DNA of 64,000 nucleotides, from contig CM076192.1 in the NCBI GenBank assembly GCA_038277395.1, positions 200,446,161 through 200,510,160 of the forward strand, read 5' to 3'. The notes under the pieces were generated by a model. That model did not search any database, was not told the origin of the DNA, and worked only from the letters and a program-made list of their open reading frames with translations. A program made the position numbers and the translations under genes. The number at the start of each line of letters is the position of its first letter. The first letter of the stretch is position 1. The stretch comes from Dryocosmus kuriphilus. Taxonomy: Eukaryota > Arthropoda > Insecta > Hymenoptera > Cynipidae. Of the stretch, positions 1-8,843 are shown one piece after another.

Positions 1-1600
1 TCAAAATTAGTGCAAAACCAGAAAAGAACAAAGTACAGGAGAGATTGTATTATACTTACCTAATGAATCGCAGAACTCCACACTACACGTAATACACACA
101 AAATAAATTAACACCCAAAAGCAAAAATTTTAACGAATTTTATGATCAAAACTTATACTCTCTTATCTATTTTCATTCATCGAGGACGATAAATATTCTT
201 AAGATGGAGCCACTGTCACATGCGTAAAGAAGATATTAAGTATAACGAATGTTTCATTATCTATGGAAGAGAAGCTCTAATGATGAATGCTCGTCTTACC
301 GGACAAATCATGTAGCGGTTTACGATCACAGGTCAGCACATGATAATTATGCCACTGTAGATAAGGAAGCAAGCGTGAGTAACATAGAAACTCATTACAA
401 TAAAACATAACGCCGATAATATACCCATCCTGTGCATATAGAGCTAGTACACGAAAATGACGTATAAGGATTCAATGTCTAAATAAATACCAAACTATGA
501 ATAGATATAATATAAGTATGTGAATATACACACATCACGTATATACTAATAAGTAATACATATGTGTGTGGGTATGCGCCCAAACTTATTCAATACTTCA
601 CTATAAGTAAATGGATCGCTGCAACTATAATAACAAATCAAACTCATTCCAAATTAATAAATGTAAGTTTAGACATAGAAATAGATCATCATACACAAAG
701 TGAGAGTTAAAGGATATCTAATATATATATACGTATGTCTGGCTGTGTGTGTGCGAACATATGTATGTACGTATACCTAACGATGCTTTGGTTCAATGTA
801 AAGGTGGAAGTGATGACTTGTTCAGAAGCTATGACATATAGAATCAATCCGGATGTGCCGATGACCATGTTGCTCAAAATACGTGAGAATGACGAGACTT
901 CTTACCGTACGTGCCAATGACGAGATGTCCGATCCCTATAGGAAACGAGGTGTATATAAACCACCGAACAGTAACCATCAGACGTCGAATTGCTCCAGCA
1001 GTTACTCAGTCGCCGTTGATACCAGAACGTGTCGCGATCGTCAACTTCGTCGTTACAACGACAGTCCAACTATTTCGTCAGAGTGCAATACTACGACTTT
1101 ACAGTAGTCTTGACATTAGAAATTCATCAAGTCAGTCAACTTAGCGCGACAAGTATGTTTCACTCTCGGCAGTACACAACAATGTCGGTCGTATTCTGAA
1201 CAAGTGTCCCTTCAACCAAATAGGCTATTTCGGTAGTCGTATAAGTCATCACACTTAAAGTCCGCTGTGTTTTAACAAGTGTTGCATTGAACTTACAAGT
1301 GGATTCACCACAGTGAACGCGGTGTGTATCGCTCGACAGTTAAGGATCTATTCTAACTTAAAGATCGTCAACTTAGCCTTGAATCTACTGCAGATTCACG
1401 CTGTTGTCCTTTTCGCCCTTTCCACAAGAAAGGTACTCATGTAAGTTAACATTTAATGTAACACTGCGGCTACACTATTTACACTATTACAGAATTTATG
1501 TACACAACATCATTGTATCAATATTATTATTTTTATGTGTAGTAAACTGAACAAATATATCATACGATTATTTTTGCATATAATACGATACCCTTGGGTC
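1..1600. other. Non-coding stretch with a possible promoter/LTR-like segment
   Basis: No convincing gene is visible. Short overlapping frames near 735-1144 lie in different phases, are under 80 codons and resemble nothing I know. A TATA-like box at 952-960 is followed about 30 bases later by an initiator-like TCAGA, and a strong donor-like ATGTAAGT lies near 1440. This could be the core of a decayed LTR or an isolated promoter, but no paired LTR, primer-binding site or retroelement protein is in the window. The assignment is weak. Confidence 0.25.
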
Positions 1601-1727
1601 GATAAGTGACAAAGATCCCACAAAACGTCAGGCCTTATCCCCTGACATAATTAGCCTCCCTTGCCTCCCCTTGCATAAGTACCAACCCACCCTCGCCTTA
1701 GCTCGGGATGTGACATTTACAGACATA

Positions 1728-2007
1728 CAGCCTAGAACGGAAACCTTCTGCCGAAGTGTGGTTTTACAAACATTTAGCTTCAAGCAGAACCCTGCCGATG
1801 AAGCCTGTAGCTCAGCAACCCACCGTACTTGATTACAGATTGAATGTTGTTTTAGCGCGACATAAGCCACCATGTTCTGTCGACCACTGACCAATTTTTA
1901 CATATATTTTAGCCTAGAATAGAAACCTTCTGCCAAACTGTGGTTCTACAATCATTTAGCTTGAAACAGGAACCGGCTCATGAAGCCTGTAGCTCGGCAA
2001 CCCGCCT
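1728..2007. repeat. Two diverged direct copies of a ~100-bp segment
   Basis: A segment of about 100 bp at 1728-1823 recurs at about 1909-2007, a spacing of about 181 bp. Both copies share the cores GAAACCTTCTGCC, CATTTAGCTT and GAAGCCTGTAGCTC. A shorter third echo ends near 2090. The copies lie just upstream of the small Polinton-related ORF fragment at 2118 and may belong to the same decayed element. No coding function is apparent. Confidence 0.7.
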
Positions 2008-2117
2008 TAGTTGGCTGAATTCAGACATTTACCAACATCAATTCATTTCTAAATTACTGACTATTGCTTGCAGCTTGACAACCCTCCTACTTTGAAAATT
2101 TCTTTAGTGTATAAATC

Positions 2118-2345
2118 ATGAAATTTCAAACGAAAGATGGAACAAAATTCATGACCGAGTTCGACAATGAGATCTTGATATTCTTACCGAACCGAATGAA
2201 CAAAACCTTTGAAGATCCACAATGCATGGAAATATTTGAGAAACTAAAAATTACTGTACAGAAGAAATATCTTTCCTTTTACTACTTTGGTGGTAAATAC
2301 AACATGCTCGAATTTCAATATGTCGATTTAGTAAATAGATTATAA
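2118..2345 (+). pseudogene. Fragment of Polinton-associated small protein (paralogue of the 7315-7641 gene)
   Basis: This 75-codon frame begins at an ATG and matches the C-terminal half of the minus-strand gene at 7315-7641. Shared features are a GTKF motif, an E-N/D-E-I segment before a leucine-proline, a basic-M/I-N-K patch followed by FEDP, and a final GGK. It lacks the N-terminal ~45 residues of the paralogue and runs on past GGK into unrelated codons. It points toward the remnant Polinton terminus at 4169, mirroring the intact element, where the paralogue points toward its nearer TIR. The molecular function is unknown to me. It is probably a remnant of an older, oppositely oriented Polinton. 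Confidence 0.7.
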
Positions 2346-2594
2346 AATCTACTGATACACTCTCTGTGTACGTATTTCTCAATTTAGTTTTTAAATAAGA
2401 TACATTTGGTTCGCTTTGATTTTCCTTATTTGTTTCTCAACGGTGGATATCCAACATATCGATGGATTGAATTTCTCCCTATAATAACATCGAAAGCCTT
2501 TGGAGCATCGATAGGTAGAAATTTCCAATATTGTTAACTCTATTTATCGCTAGATTACAGGTATGTATTTTAATTAATTTATCTTTATAATCCA

Positions 2595-2760
2595 TGCGAG
2601 TCGAAAAATTGTATGTGAGTGAAATCGAGCAAAGCTGGGTGAATGTATGTGTTTGTGCGGCATCGCATATGTATGTAAATGAAGATGTGTGAGTGAAATC
2701 GAGCGAAGCTGTGTGTGCGGCATCGTATATGTATGTAAAGAAGAAGTATGTGTGTGTCAA
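2595..2760. repeat. ~80-bp tandem repeat, two copies
   Basis: Two copies share GAGTGAAATCGAGC followed by TGTGCGGCATCG and ATATGTATGTAAA. The unit is GT-rich and diverged. Open frames here merely follow the repeat. Confidence 0.65.
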
Positions 2761-2786
2761 ATAATGTATGCGTGTCGATAAATTGC

Positions 2787-3060
2787 ATCATTATGCGTGT
2801 TCCAACAGGCTAGAGATAGTGCGTCATCATACTTGTAGAAACCTGCCTAGAGATGCCGCTTCGGTAGCAAAAAGGGAGGGTGGGAGGGAAGCGGAAACCG
2901 ATGAGAGGAAACGCCACAGCTATCATTATGCGTCTTCCAACAGGCTTGAGATATTACTTCATCATGCTTGTCGAAACCTGTCTAGAGATGCCGCGTCGGT
3001 AGAGAAAGGGTGGGTAGGAGGGGAAACCGAAGCCCGTGAGAGGAAACGCCACGTCTGAGG
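2787..3060. repeat. 136-bp tandem duplication
   Basis: A unit starting CATTATGCGT at 2788 is repeated at 2924. Both copies contain CCAACAGGCT, GAAACCTG, AGAGATGCCGC and GAGAGGAAACGCCAC. The plus-strand frame 2768-3058 is open through both copies but its protein is just the duplicated repeat, so I do not call it a gene. A short (GA)n run follows at 3075-3098. Confidence 0.75.
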
Positions 3061-3177
3061 AAGCCGATGGAGAGTGTGAGAGAGGAAGAGAGAGAGAGTA
3101 TTCCAATACATAACCCTAAGAGTAATAAGGAATGTATTCCGACTTACGCTACAGGGAAAGTGTCTGATTTTTCTTCA

Positions 3178-3560
3178 GCATTGGTTTTTCAATACCTGAT
3201 TATTTTGAGTATTTTCGAGTTTTGATTCAGGAACTATTAGGAATACGGAATTTTACAACAGGCAAAAGTGATTGCATTTGTTGAGTACAATCGTTGTTTT
3301 TCAATATCTGATTATTTTGAGATTTTCGAGTTTTGATTCAGGAACTATTAGTCATACGGAATTTTACAAGAGGCGAAAGTGGTTGCAATTCATGAATACA
3401 ATTGTGTTTTTTCAATATGTGATTATTTCGAGATTTTCCAGTCTTGATTCAGGAACTATTAGTCGTACGGAATTTATCAAGAGGCAAAACTGATTGCATT
3501 TCTTTAGCACAATTGTTGTTTTCAATATCTTATTACTTTGAGATTTTAAATTATTGCATC
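3178..3560. repeat. 111-bp tandem repeat, about 3.5 copies
   Basis: The marker GATTCAGGAACTATTAG occurs at about 3224, 3335 and 3446, giving a 111-bp period. Each copy also contains GATTATTT, GAGATTTTC and a GGAATTTT. A decayed fourth copy ends near 3560. The array lies inside the presumed old Polinton remnant. Confidence 0.8.
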
Positions 3561-3984
3561 ATCTTGTGTAATGTGATAAAACTCATCCTTTGCGCCTCCG
3601 TCCCTTCTCACGCCCATAAAGAGGTCAGCTTATTCAAACCTGCATCGCGTGCCTGCCGACATAAATGGATATGAATTCTCGCGCCTTTAAAGTTCTAGAA
3701 TCAACGAGATCAAGACAATGGGGTGAGTGTTGGAGAGAGAGAGAGAGGGAGAGAACACGTTCAAACCTGCATCCCATTGAATTTATGCTCTTATATTTTA
3801 GTACACAAGCCGATGGATGGTGGCAGAGAGGGGATATTCGAGAAGTAAATTCCAACGCATTACCTTATAATAATAAGGAATGCGGCGTTCACGCAAAGAT
3901 TTTAGTTGTGATAAATATGGTAAATACCTACCTCAACATTCCTACTTTACCGATGCAGCGTAATAACGACTGTCGGTAACGGAT

Positions 3985-4169
3985 ATTGGTGCCATCTATC
4001 GGCGAAAAAAGAAGTTTCTTGTTGCGGAACCCTACCTTAACGACTCAGGTTAACGCCGAATGTTGCCAAGTTAGCACGGACATGTACAACTGAGGGAGTA
4101 TTGGCTCCATCTTTCGACGGCAGCGCGAAGCTTGTCGTGGGTGACCCAGAGGCCCACTTGTTATACTAC
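3985..4169. mobile_element. Decayed right-end TIR of an older Polinton
   Basis: This stretch aligns with the right TIR of the main Polinton (24900-25057). It shares ACCCTACCTTA, a CTGAGGGAGTA block, a GCGCCATCT-like box, a GCACGAAGCTT-like box and the terminal TATACTAC. The outer end falls at about 4168, directly against the AT-rich array. With the ORF fragment at 2118 it defines the remains of a second Polinton whose body lies at or beyond the left edge of the window. I infer that the elements are oppositely oriented because their homologous small ORFs point outward on opposite strands. Confidence 0.75.
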
Positions 4170-6324
4170 TTATTTCTTTCAAGAAAACAATAGTTAAATC
4201 ATGAACCCTGAACGAATTTTCAAAAAGACAATTGAATTCCGGCTCAAGAAAGAAAAAATTGTCAACAAACGAACTACTTTTCGGCAAAATAGTTGAGCCT
4301 TCAAGCTAAGATGAACTATTGACAAAATACTTGCATTTTCAAAAAAAATAGTTCAATTTTTTACTAAAAAGGACGAATTAATAACCATGAATGGAAAAGT
4401 TAACTGAATGAAAAAAATTAGTTTAGAAAGAAAAATTTTTGAATTTTCAATAAAAATCATAATTTTCGAAAAGCTATTCATTCTCAACAAAATCTTAAAA
4501 TTTCAAAACAGAAAAATAGTTCAAAGTAAACCTAAAAGATTATTTCTCAACCAAAAATGAAACAGCAAAATTTTGAGTAAAAAAAAGATTAAGATTGACC
4601 AACCATAGTTGACTTTTGTAACAAAAGCATGACCTTTCAATAAAAGACTAATTCTTAACAAAGTCCATGAATTACCAAAAAAGAAGTAAAAAATTCCAAT
4701 GAAAAAAGTGTCTTAAAGTTCACGAAAAGCACGCATTTCCAAGGCACTATGAACCATACTTGTGTTTTTGATTAAAAAAATTTAATTTTCATCAAAGTAG
4801 TGAATTTTTAATAAAAAAAGGTGTTCAACTCAATATGGTTAATTCTTAAACGAAAATGCGAAAGTCGGCTTAAAACAAAACAAAAACATATTCAAACCAA
4901 AATGATATGTTTCTGTATGGGATTTCTTTCATTCATTTAGTCATATTATACTATTGGTCCACATTAACGTTATGAAAATTTTATATCCTAGATTTATGAG
5001 AATTTTATTAACAAAATACTATTTATTTTATATTGGATTTTAAATAATGTTTCAATTATTTCTACTCTCCCTTGGCTTAGAAGATGGTGCTGAAGGAAAA
5101 AGATAGCGATTTTCTGTTAATGAATTTTTTCAACGTACGCAATTGCACTTTCGTACTTGTAAGTTTAAGATATTTGAGGCTATTTTGGAGAGCTTTTGCC
5201 CCAAGTCAATACTTTTCAAAAAAATTGTCAGTTCTTTTAGAAAAACGTACAAGTTTCAAAAATTTGAGGTTATGTAAATGAATCTCGAATTTCCCTTTTG
5301 TCAATCCAACCTCAAACAAATCAAACCCATTTTTGCATTGTGTTTGCATAAGACGTCTATGTTAAGTCTATACGTGATGATTTTGGTTGAAAGATCTTGA
5401 TTTCTGTTGAAAACTCCAGAACATAACCTCGGACGGCATTGCACGACATATTCGTATTTTTAATTTCGAAACAGTTGAATTTTCTACAACAAAATTCATT
5501 TTTTATAAAAAAATGGTTATATTTTTAACAAAAAAAATGATTTTTTAATGGAATATATTAAGTTTGAACTAAAAAAAGGACAATTTTTAACATAATAGAC
5601 GAATTTCCAATTAAATTCTTGAATTTTCATGCAAAAATTTATAACTAACTTAAACCAAAAAATATTGTTCGCAACCGACAATAGTTGAATTATCAGCCTT
5701 GGAAAATTTTCAAAAAGACAGCTGAATCCCGATCAAGAAAGATAAATTGTCAGCAAGAGAATTACATGTTCGCAAAGCAGTAGAACTTTGAACCAAAGAT
5801 AAATTATTAACAAAGTCCTTGTATTTGCAAAAAAATAATAAAATTTTTAACTCAAAAGGATGAATTCTTAACCAAGAATGGAACAGTTAATTAAATGACA
5901 AAAAATTGATATAGAAAGAAAAATAGTTGCCTTTTTAATCAGAAAAGCAGAATTTTTCGAAAAATATTAATTCTCAACAAAATCTTAAGCTTTCAAAACA
6001 GAAAAATTGTTGAAATTCCCCAAAAAAGATTATTTTCTCAACCAAAAATGAAGCAGCTAAATTATGAGTTAAGAAGGAAGATTAAATTTGACAAATCTCA
6101 GCTGAATTTCCAACCAAAAAACATGACTCTTCAACAAAAAATTAATTCTTAACAAAATCCATGACCTTCCATAAAAGGATTCAAAATTTCAAACCAATCA
6201 AGTGTCTTAGAGTTCACCAAAAGGCATTTCCAATACAGTATAAACAATATTTGTATTTTTGAATTAAAAAATTTAATTTTTAACAAACAGGTGAATGTTC
6301 AATAAATAAAAGTTTTCAACTAAA
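4170..6324. repeat. AT-rich degenerate long-unit tandem array, left part
   Basis: The sequence is dominated by variants of TTCAACCAAAAA and GAATTTTCAA. Landmarks recur across the window: a 'cctagatttatgag' box at about 4988, a 'gaagatg..ctgaa..aaaaa.agcgatttt' box at about 5080 and a 'ttttcaaaaagac' box at 4219 and 5708. Equivalent boxes reappear downstream of the Polinton, showing the array was continuous before insertion. I see no gene here. Confidence 0.8.
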
Positions 6325-6330
6325 TATGGT
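6325..6330. repeat. Left 6-bp target-site duplication TATGGT
   Basis: TATGGT directly abuts the first base of the left Polinton TIR and is repeated exactly at 25059-25064. A 6-bp duplication is the known Polinton/Maverick integration signature. The undisturbed target can be seen in array copies such as that near 29550, where 'aaatatggtgaat' is uninterrupted. Confidence 0.92.
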
Positions 6331-7007
6331 AGTAGCATAGCAGTTTATGTCCGACGACACCACGAAAATCTTCGCGCTGCCGCCGACAGATGGCGCCACT
6401 ACCCCCTCAGCGGTGTGTTTCCATGCTAAGTATCGAGAGTCGGTACTCCCCTCGGTCGGTAAGGTAGGGTTTCTGGATCCATTAAAAACATGGCAGTTTT
6501 TTGCCATCAGTCGGTAATGTAGGAATCTGTCACAGTTTTTTACCATCAGTCTGTAAGGTATAAATCTGTTAAATGTGAACTAAGCTATTTAACGTTAGTC
6601 TATAGGGAATGGTTCTCTTTTTGACTATATACCTCGAGAATTGACGCGGTTGATGTCCGTGCTAACCCTACTTTGATACGCAGTAGCTAGATACACGAAA
6701 TCACCACCCTTACTCCTTCTTTCTCACCCATAAGCAAGTAGAAATGCAATCAAAGTTATGAAATGGAATTTACATCTCTCTCCTACGCATACTGTATGTG
6801 ACGTATTATGGGGAGTCCCGAGAACTCGACAAGTTTCGACAAGCATCGACAAGTTTCAATATGCACTTTTCTCGACAGGAAGGTAAGGAGTTAAAAAAAT
6901 ACTTACCTGTAAAATTTCTATCCATCGCAGAGTTTGAAATCCATCGTTGTTGTTGTTTGAAGGACCGAAGCGGAAAATGTACAACTTATCCATAAATTAA
7001 AACTAAG
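6331..7007. repeat. Left Polinton terminal inverted repeat
   Basis: The reverse complement matches 24392-25058 along nearly its whole length, including the outer AGTAGCATAGCAG, the GCGCCACT box, GGTAAGGTAGGGTTTCTGG, the CTCGAGAATTGACG box, CTCCTACGCATACTGTA and the inner CCATCGTTGTTGTT. Several short indels show independent decay. The inner part holds a cluster of TTTCGACAAG-like motifs (about 6823-6850) that also recurs in the divergent promoter at 7740-7900. The small frames at 6316-6546 and 6798-6995 are spurious. Confidence 0.93.
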
Positions 7008-7314
7008 TAAATTAAGGCAATGCAAAGCGGAAAAAAGTTAACAGTATCCCATCGATGCTTCAACTTAGAAATTCAACCCATCGATGTGCTGAAAATCCAT
7101 CGTTGAAATTTGTGCAGAGCGGAAAGAAACGCATTTTCTCTGTTATCCATAAACTAAGGTAAAAAACTTCAGACTCACTTTTCTTATCTATCAACTAAAA
7201 TTAAGTAATAAGTACACACAGGCAGTTTATCTGTGAATGTTATAATAAATTATTCACACCAAGCTTCCTCAATACAAAGCTCTTTCATTCAACATAATCA
7301 AATTCAGAAAGATT
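7008..7314. other. Non-coding spacer inside the left TIR
   Basis: No gene is seen. Short imperfect repeats of CCCATCGATG...TTCAACTTAGAAATTC and CCATCGTTGAAATTTGTGC resemble the inner TIR edge. On the minus strand an AATAAA (7319-7314) overlaps the stop codon of the neighbouring gene and could be its polyadenylation signal. Confidence 0.6.
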
Positions 7315-7641
7315 TTATTTTCCACCAAGGTAGCAGAAAAAGAGCTTCTTAGCCTGGACCGCTACTTCCATCTTCTCGACCGTATCCATATAGGATGGAT
7401 CTTCAAAAACTTTATTTATTCTGCTCGGCAAGTAGACTGATATCTCGTTCTCCAACTGGGCTACGAATTTTGTGCCATATTTCGCTTGAAGTTTGATGAT
7501 TTTGATAACAGCATACTTCTTCTTCACTATCAGGTCAGATAATGATTTCACTGGTAAGAACCCTTCCAAAAGGCCAACTTTGTTAATAGCACTGGGATCC
7601 GTCTTCTTCTCTGGGTAATTAATTATGAGTAGACGTTTCAC
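7315..7641 (-). CDS. Polinton-associated small protein of unknown function
   Basis: A 108-codon frame faces the left TIR. The N-terminal part is basic (KRLLIINYPEKK), followed by a K/I-rich helix-like stretch, a YGTKF motif, an E-N-E-I-S-V-Y-L-P segment, FEDP and a final YLGGK. The region from YGTKF to GGK matches the fragment at 2118-2345, so this is a conserved mobile-element protein. The frame opens at GTG, not ATG. The predicted transcript start (7663) lies 22 bases upstream, a leader length like those of sister genes, so the original ATG has probably mutated. It shares a divergent promoter with the polymerase. From its position I would guess a nucleic-acid-binding or regulatory role, but nothing here proves it. 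Confidence 0.7.
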   Translation of the reverse strand: MKRLLIINYPEKKTDPSAINKVGLLEGFLPVKSLSDLIVKKKYAVIKIIKLQAKYGTKFVAQLENEISVYLPSRINKVFEDPSYMDTVEKMEVAVQAKKLFFCYLGGK

Positions 7642-7659
7642 TCTGTATGTTCAGTGACA

Positions 7660-8150
7660 GACTGAAGCCTCTGCAATTCGATGCTGCTTTTATAGACTAG
7701 TATCCCCACTCTGTCCACATTCGAGAATGTTCTAGAAGCTCGACGTGTTTCGACAAGTTTCGACACGATGACGCAATATGATAAAACGATTTTTCGCGCC
7801 AAAATATTCTAGAATCAACAAAATGATGCATGTTTCGACAAGCCTCGACACGTTTAAACAAGATTATGCACGTTTCGACAAGTTTCGACAACTTACGCAA
7901 GATGATGCAATGTTGCGCAATCTGATACAACGATTTTTCCTGCCAGAATGTTCTAGAAGGTTAGGTTGCGCAACGCGTGCAAGTCTATGCAATGTTGCGC
8001 AATATGGTGGAACGATTTTTTCCGCCAGAATGTCCTAGAAGGTTAGATTGCACAACGTTGCACAAGATGATGCAACGTGTTCTCGAAGCATATAGTGGGG
8101 GCGAGGTGAACTATAAAAGTGCGAGTGCAGTGGAGTGCCGTCGGCTCAGC
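7660..8150. promoter_or_regulatory. Divergent promoter with an array of heat-shock-element-like sites
   Basis: On the minus strand a TATAAAA (7694-7688) lies 31 nt from a TCAGT initiator (A at 7663). On the plus strand TATAAAA at 8112-8118 precedes a TCAGC at about 8146. Between them are inverted GAA/TTC pentamers in heat-shock-element phase: GAATGTTCTAGAAGCTC (about 7725-7741), TATTCTAGAATC (7804-7815), GAATGTTCTAGAAGGTT (about 7946-7962), a one-mismatch version at about 8028-8044 and GTTCTCGAAGC (about 8079-8089). Motifs of the form TTTCGACAAG and GATGCAACG also repeat. The layout matches a bidirectional, HSF-type promoter. Heat responsiveness is inference. Confidence 0.7.
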
Positions 8151-8192
8151 GTTGTCTGTCAAGTGTGTCACATTGAGCGACAAAAACCTCCA

Positions 8193-8735
8193 GTGCAGTT
8201 TTTTTGAACTTTACTATTGACTGGTTAAATAAGGATAGTGCATCTAAAGGCAAAGCGAAAAGTGCATAAATGCAGTTCCTTATGCAACAGAAGTGCAGTT
8301 TGTGTTATGGACTTTACTAGTATTATGGACTTTAAAATGAAGAATAGTGATTGGTGAAATAAGGATATTGCATTTAATGACAAAGTGAAAAGCGCGTAAC
8401 TGCAGTTTCATATGGACCAGAAGTGCAGTTTGTGTTATGGACTTTACTAGTATTATGGACTTTAAAATGAAGAATAGTGATTGGTGAAATAAGGATATTG
8501 CATTTAATGACAAAGTGAAAAGCGCATAACTGCAGTTTCATATGGACCAGAAGTGCAGTTTGTGTTATGGACTTTACTAGTATTATAGTATTATGGACTT
8601 TGAAAGGAAGAATAGTAACTGGTGTAATAAGGATATGCCATTTAAAGACAAAGTGAAAAGTGCATAACTGCAATTTCTTATGGACTGTTGAAAGAAACCA
8701 GAAGTGCAGTTTGTGTTGTAGACTTTTATATATGT
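8193..8735. repeat. 130-bp tandem repeat in the polymerase leader, about 4 copies
   Basis: The marker AAGTGCAGTTTGTGTTATGG starts at 8291, 8421 and 8551, exactly 130 bp apart. A diverged copy starts near 8193 and another near 8702. Each unit carries GGACTTTACTAGTATTATGG, GGTGAAATAAGGATA and ACAAAGTGAAAAG. The array lies between the predicted plus-strand TATA (8112) and the polymerase ATG (8844), so it would form most of a leader of about 700 nt with many upstream ATGs. The minus-strand frames at 8280-8673 follow the repeat and are not genes. Confidence 0.85.
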
Positions 8736-8843
8736 AGTGACTTCAAAAATATTATTGATAGTGACTTTACTATTAAGAAAATCTCCAGTGCAGTTCTTTT
8801 TTGACCGATATTTTTTTATCTGCGAATAAAAAACTCCGTCAAA

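Noticed and set aside
735..1144. Three overlapping plus-strand frames of 61-77 codons
   Set aside because: They use different phases over the same bases, have no recognisable domain and no supporting homologue in the window.
2768..3058. 96-codon frame with internally repeated protein
   Set aside because: It is a translation of a 136-bp DNA duplication that happens to stay open; nothing suggests selection on the protein.
8280..8673. Minus-strand frames of 77 and 99 codons
   Set aside because: They read through the 130-bp tandem repeat in the polymerase leader.
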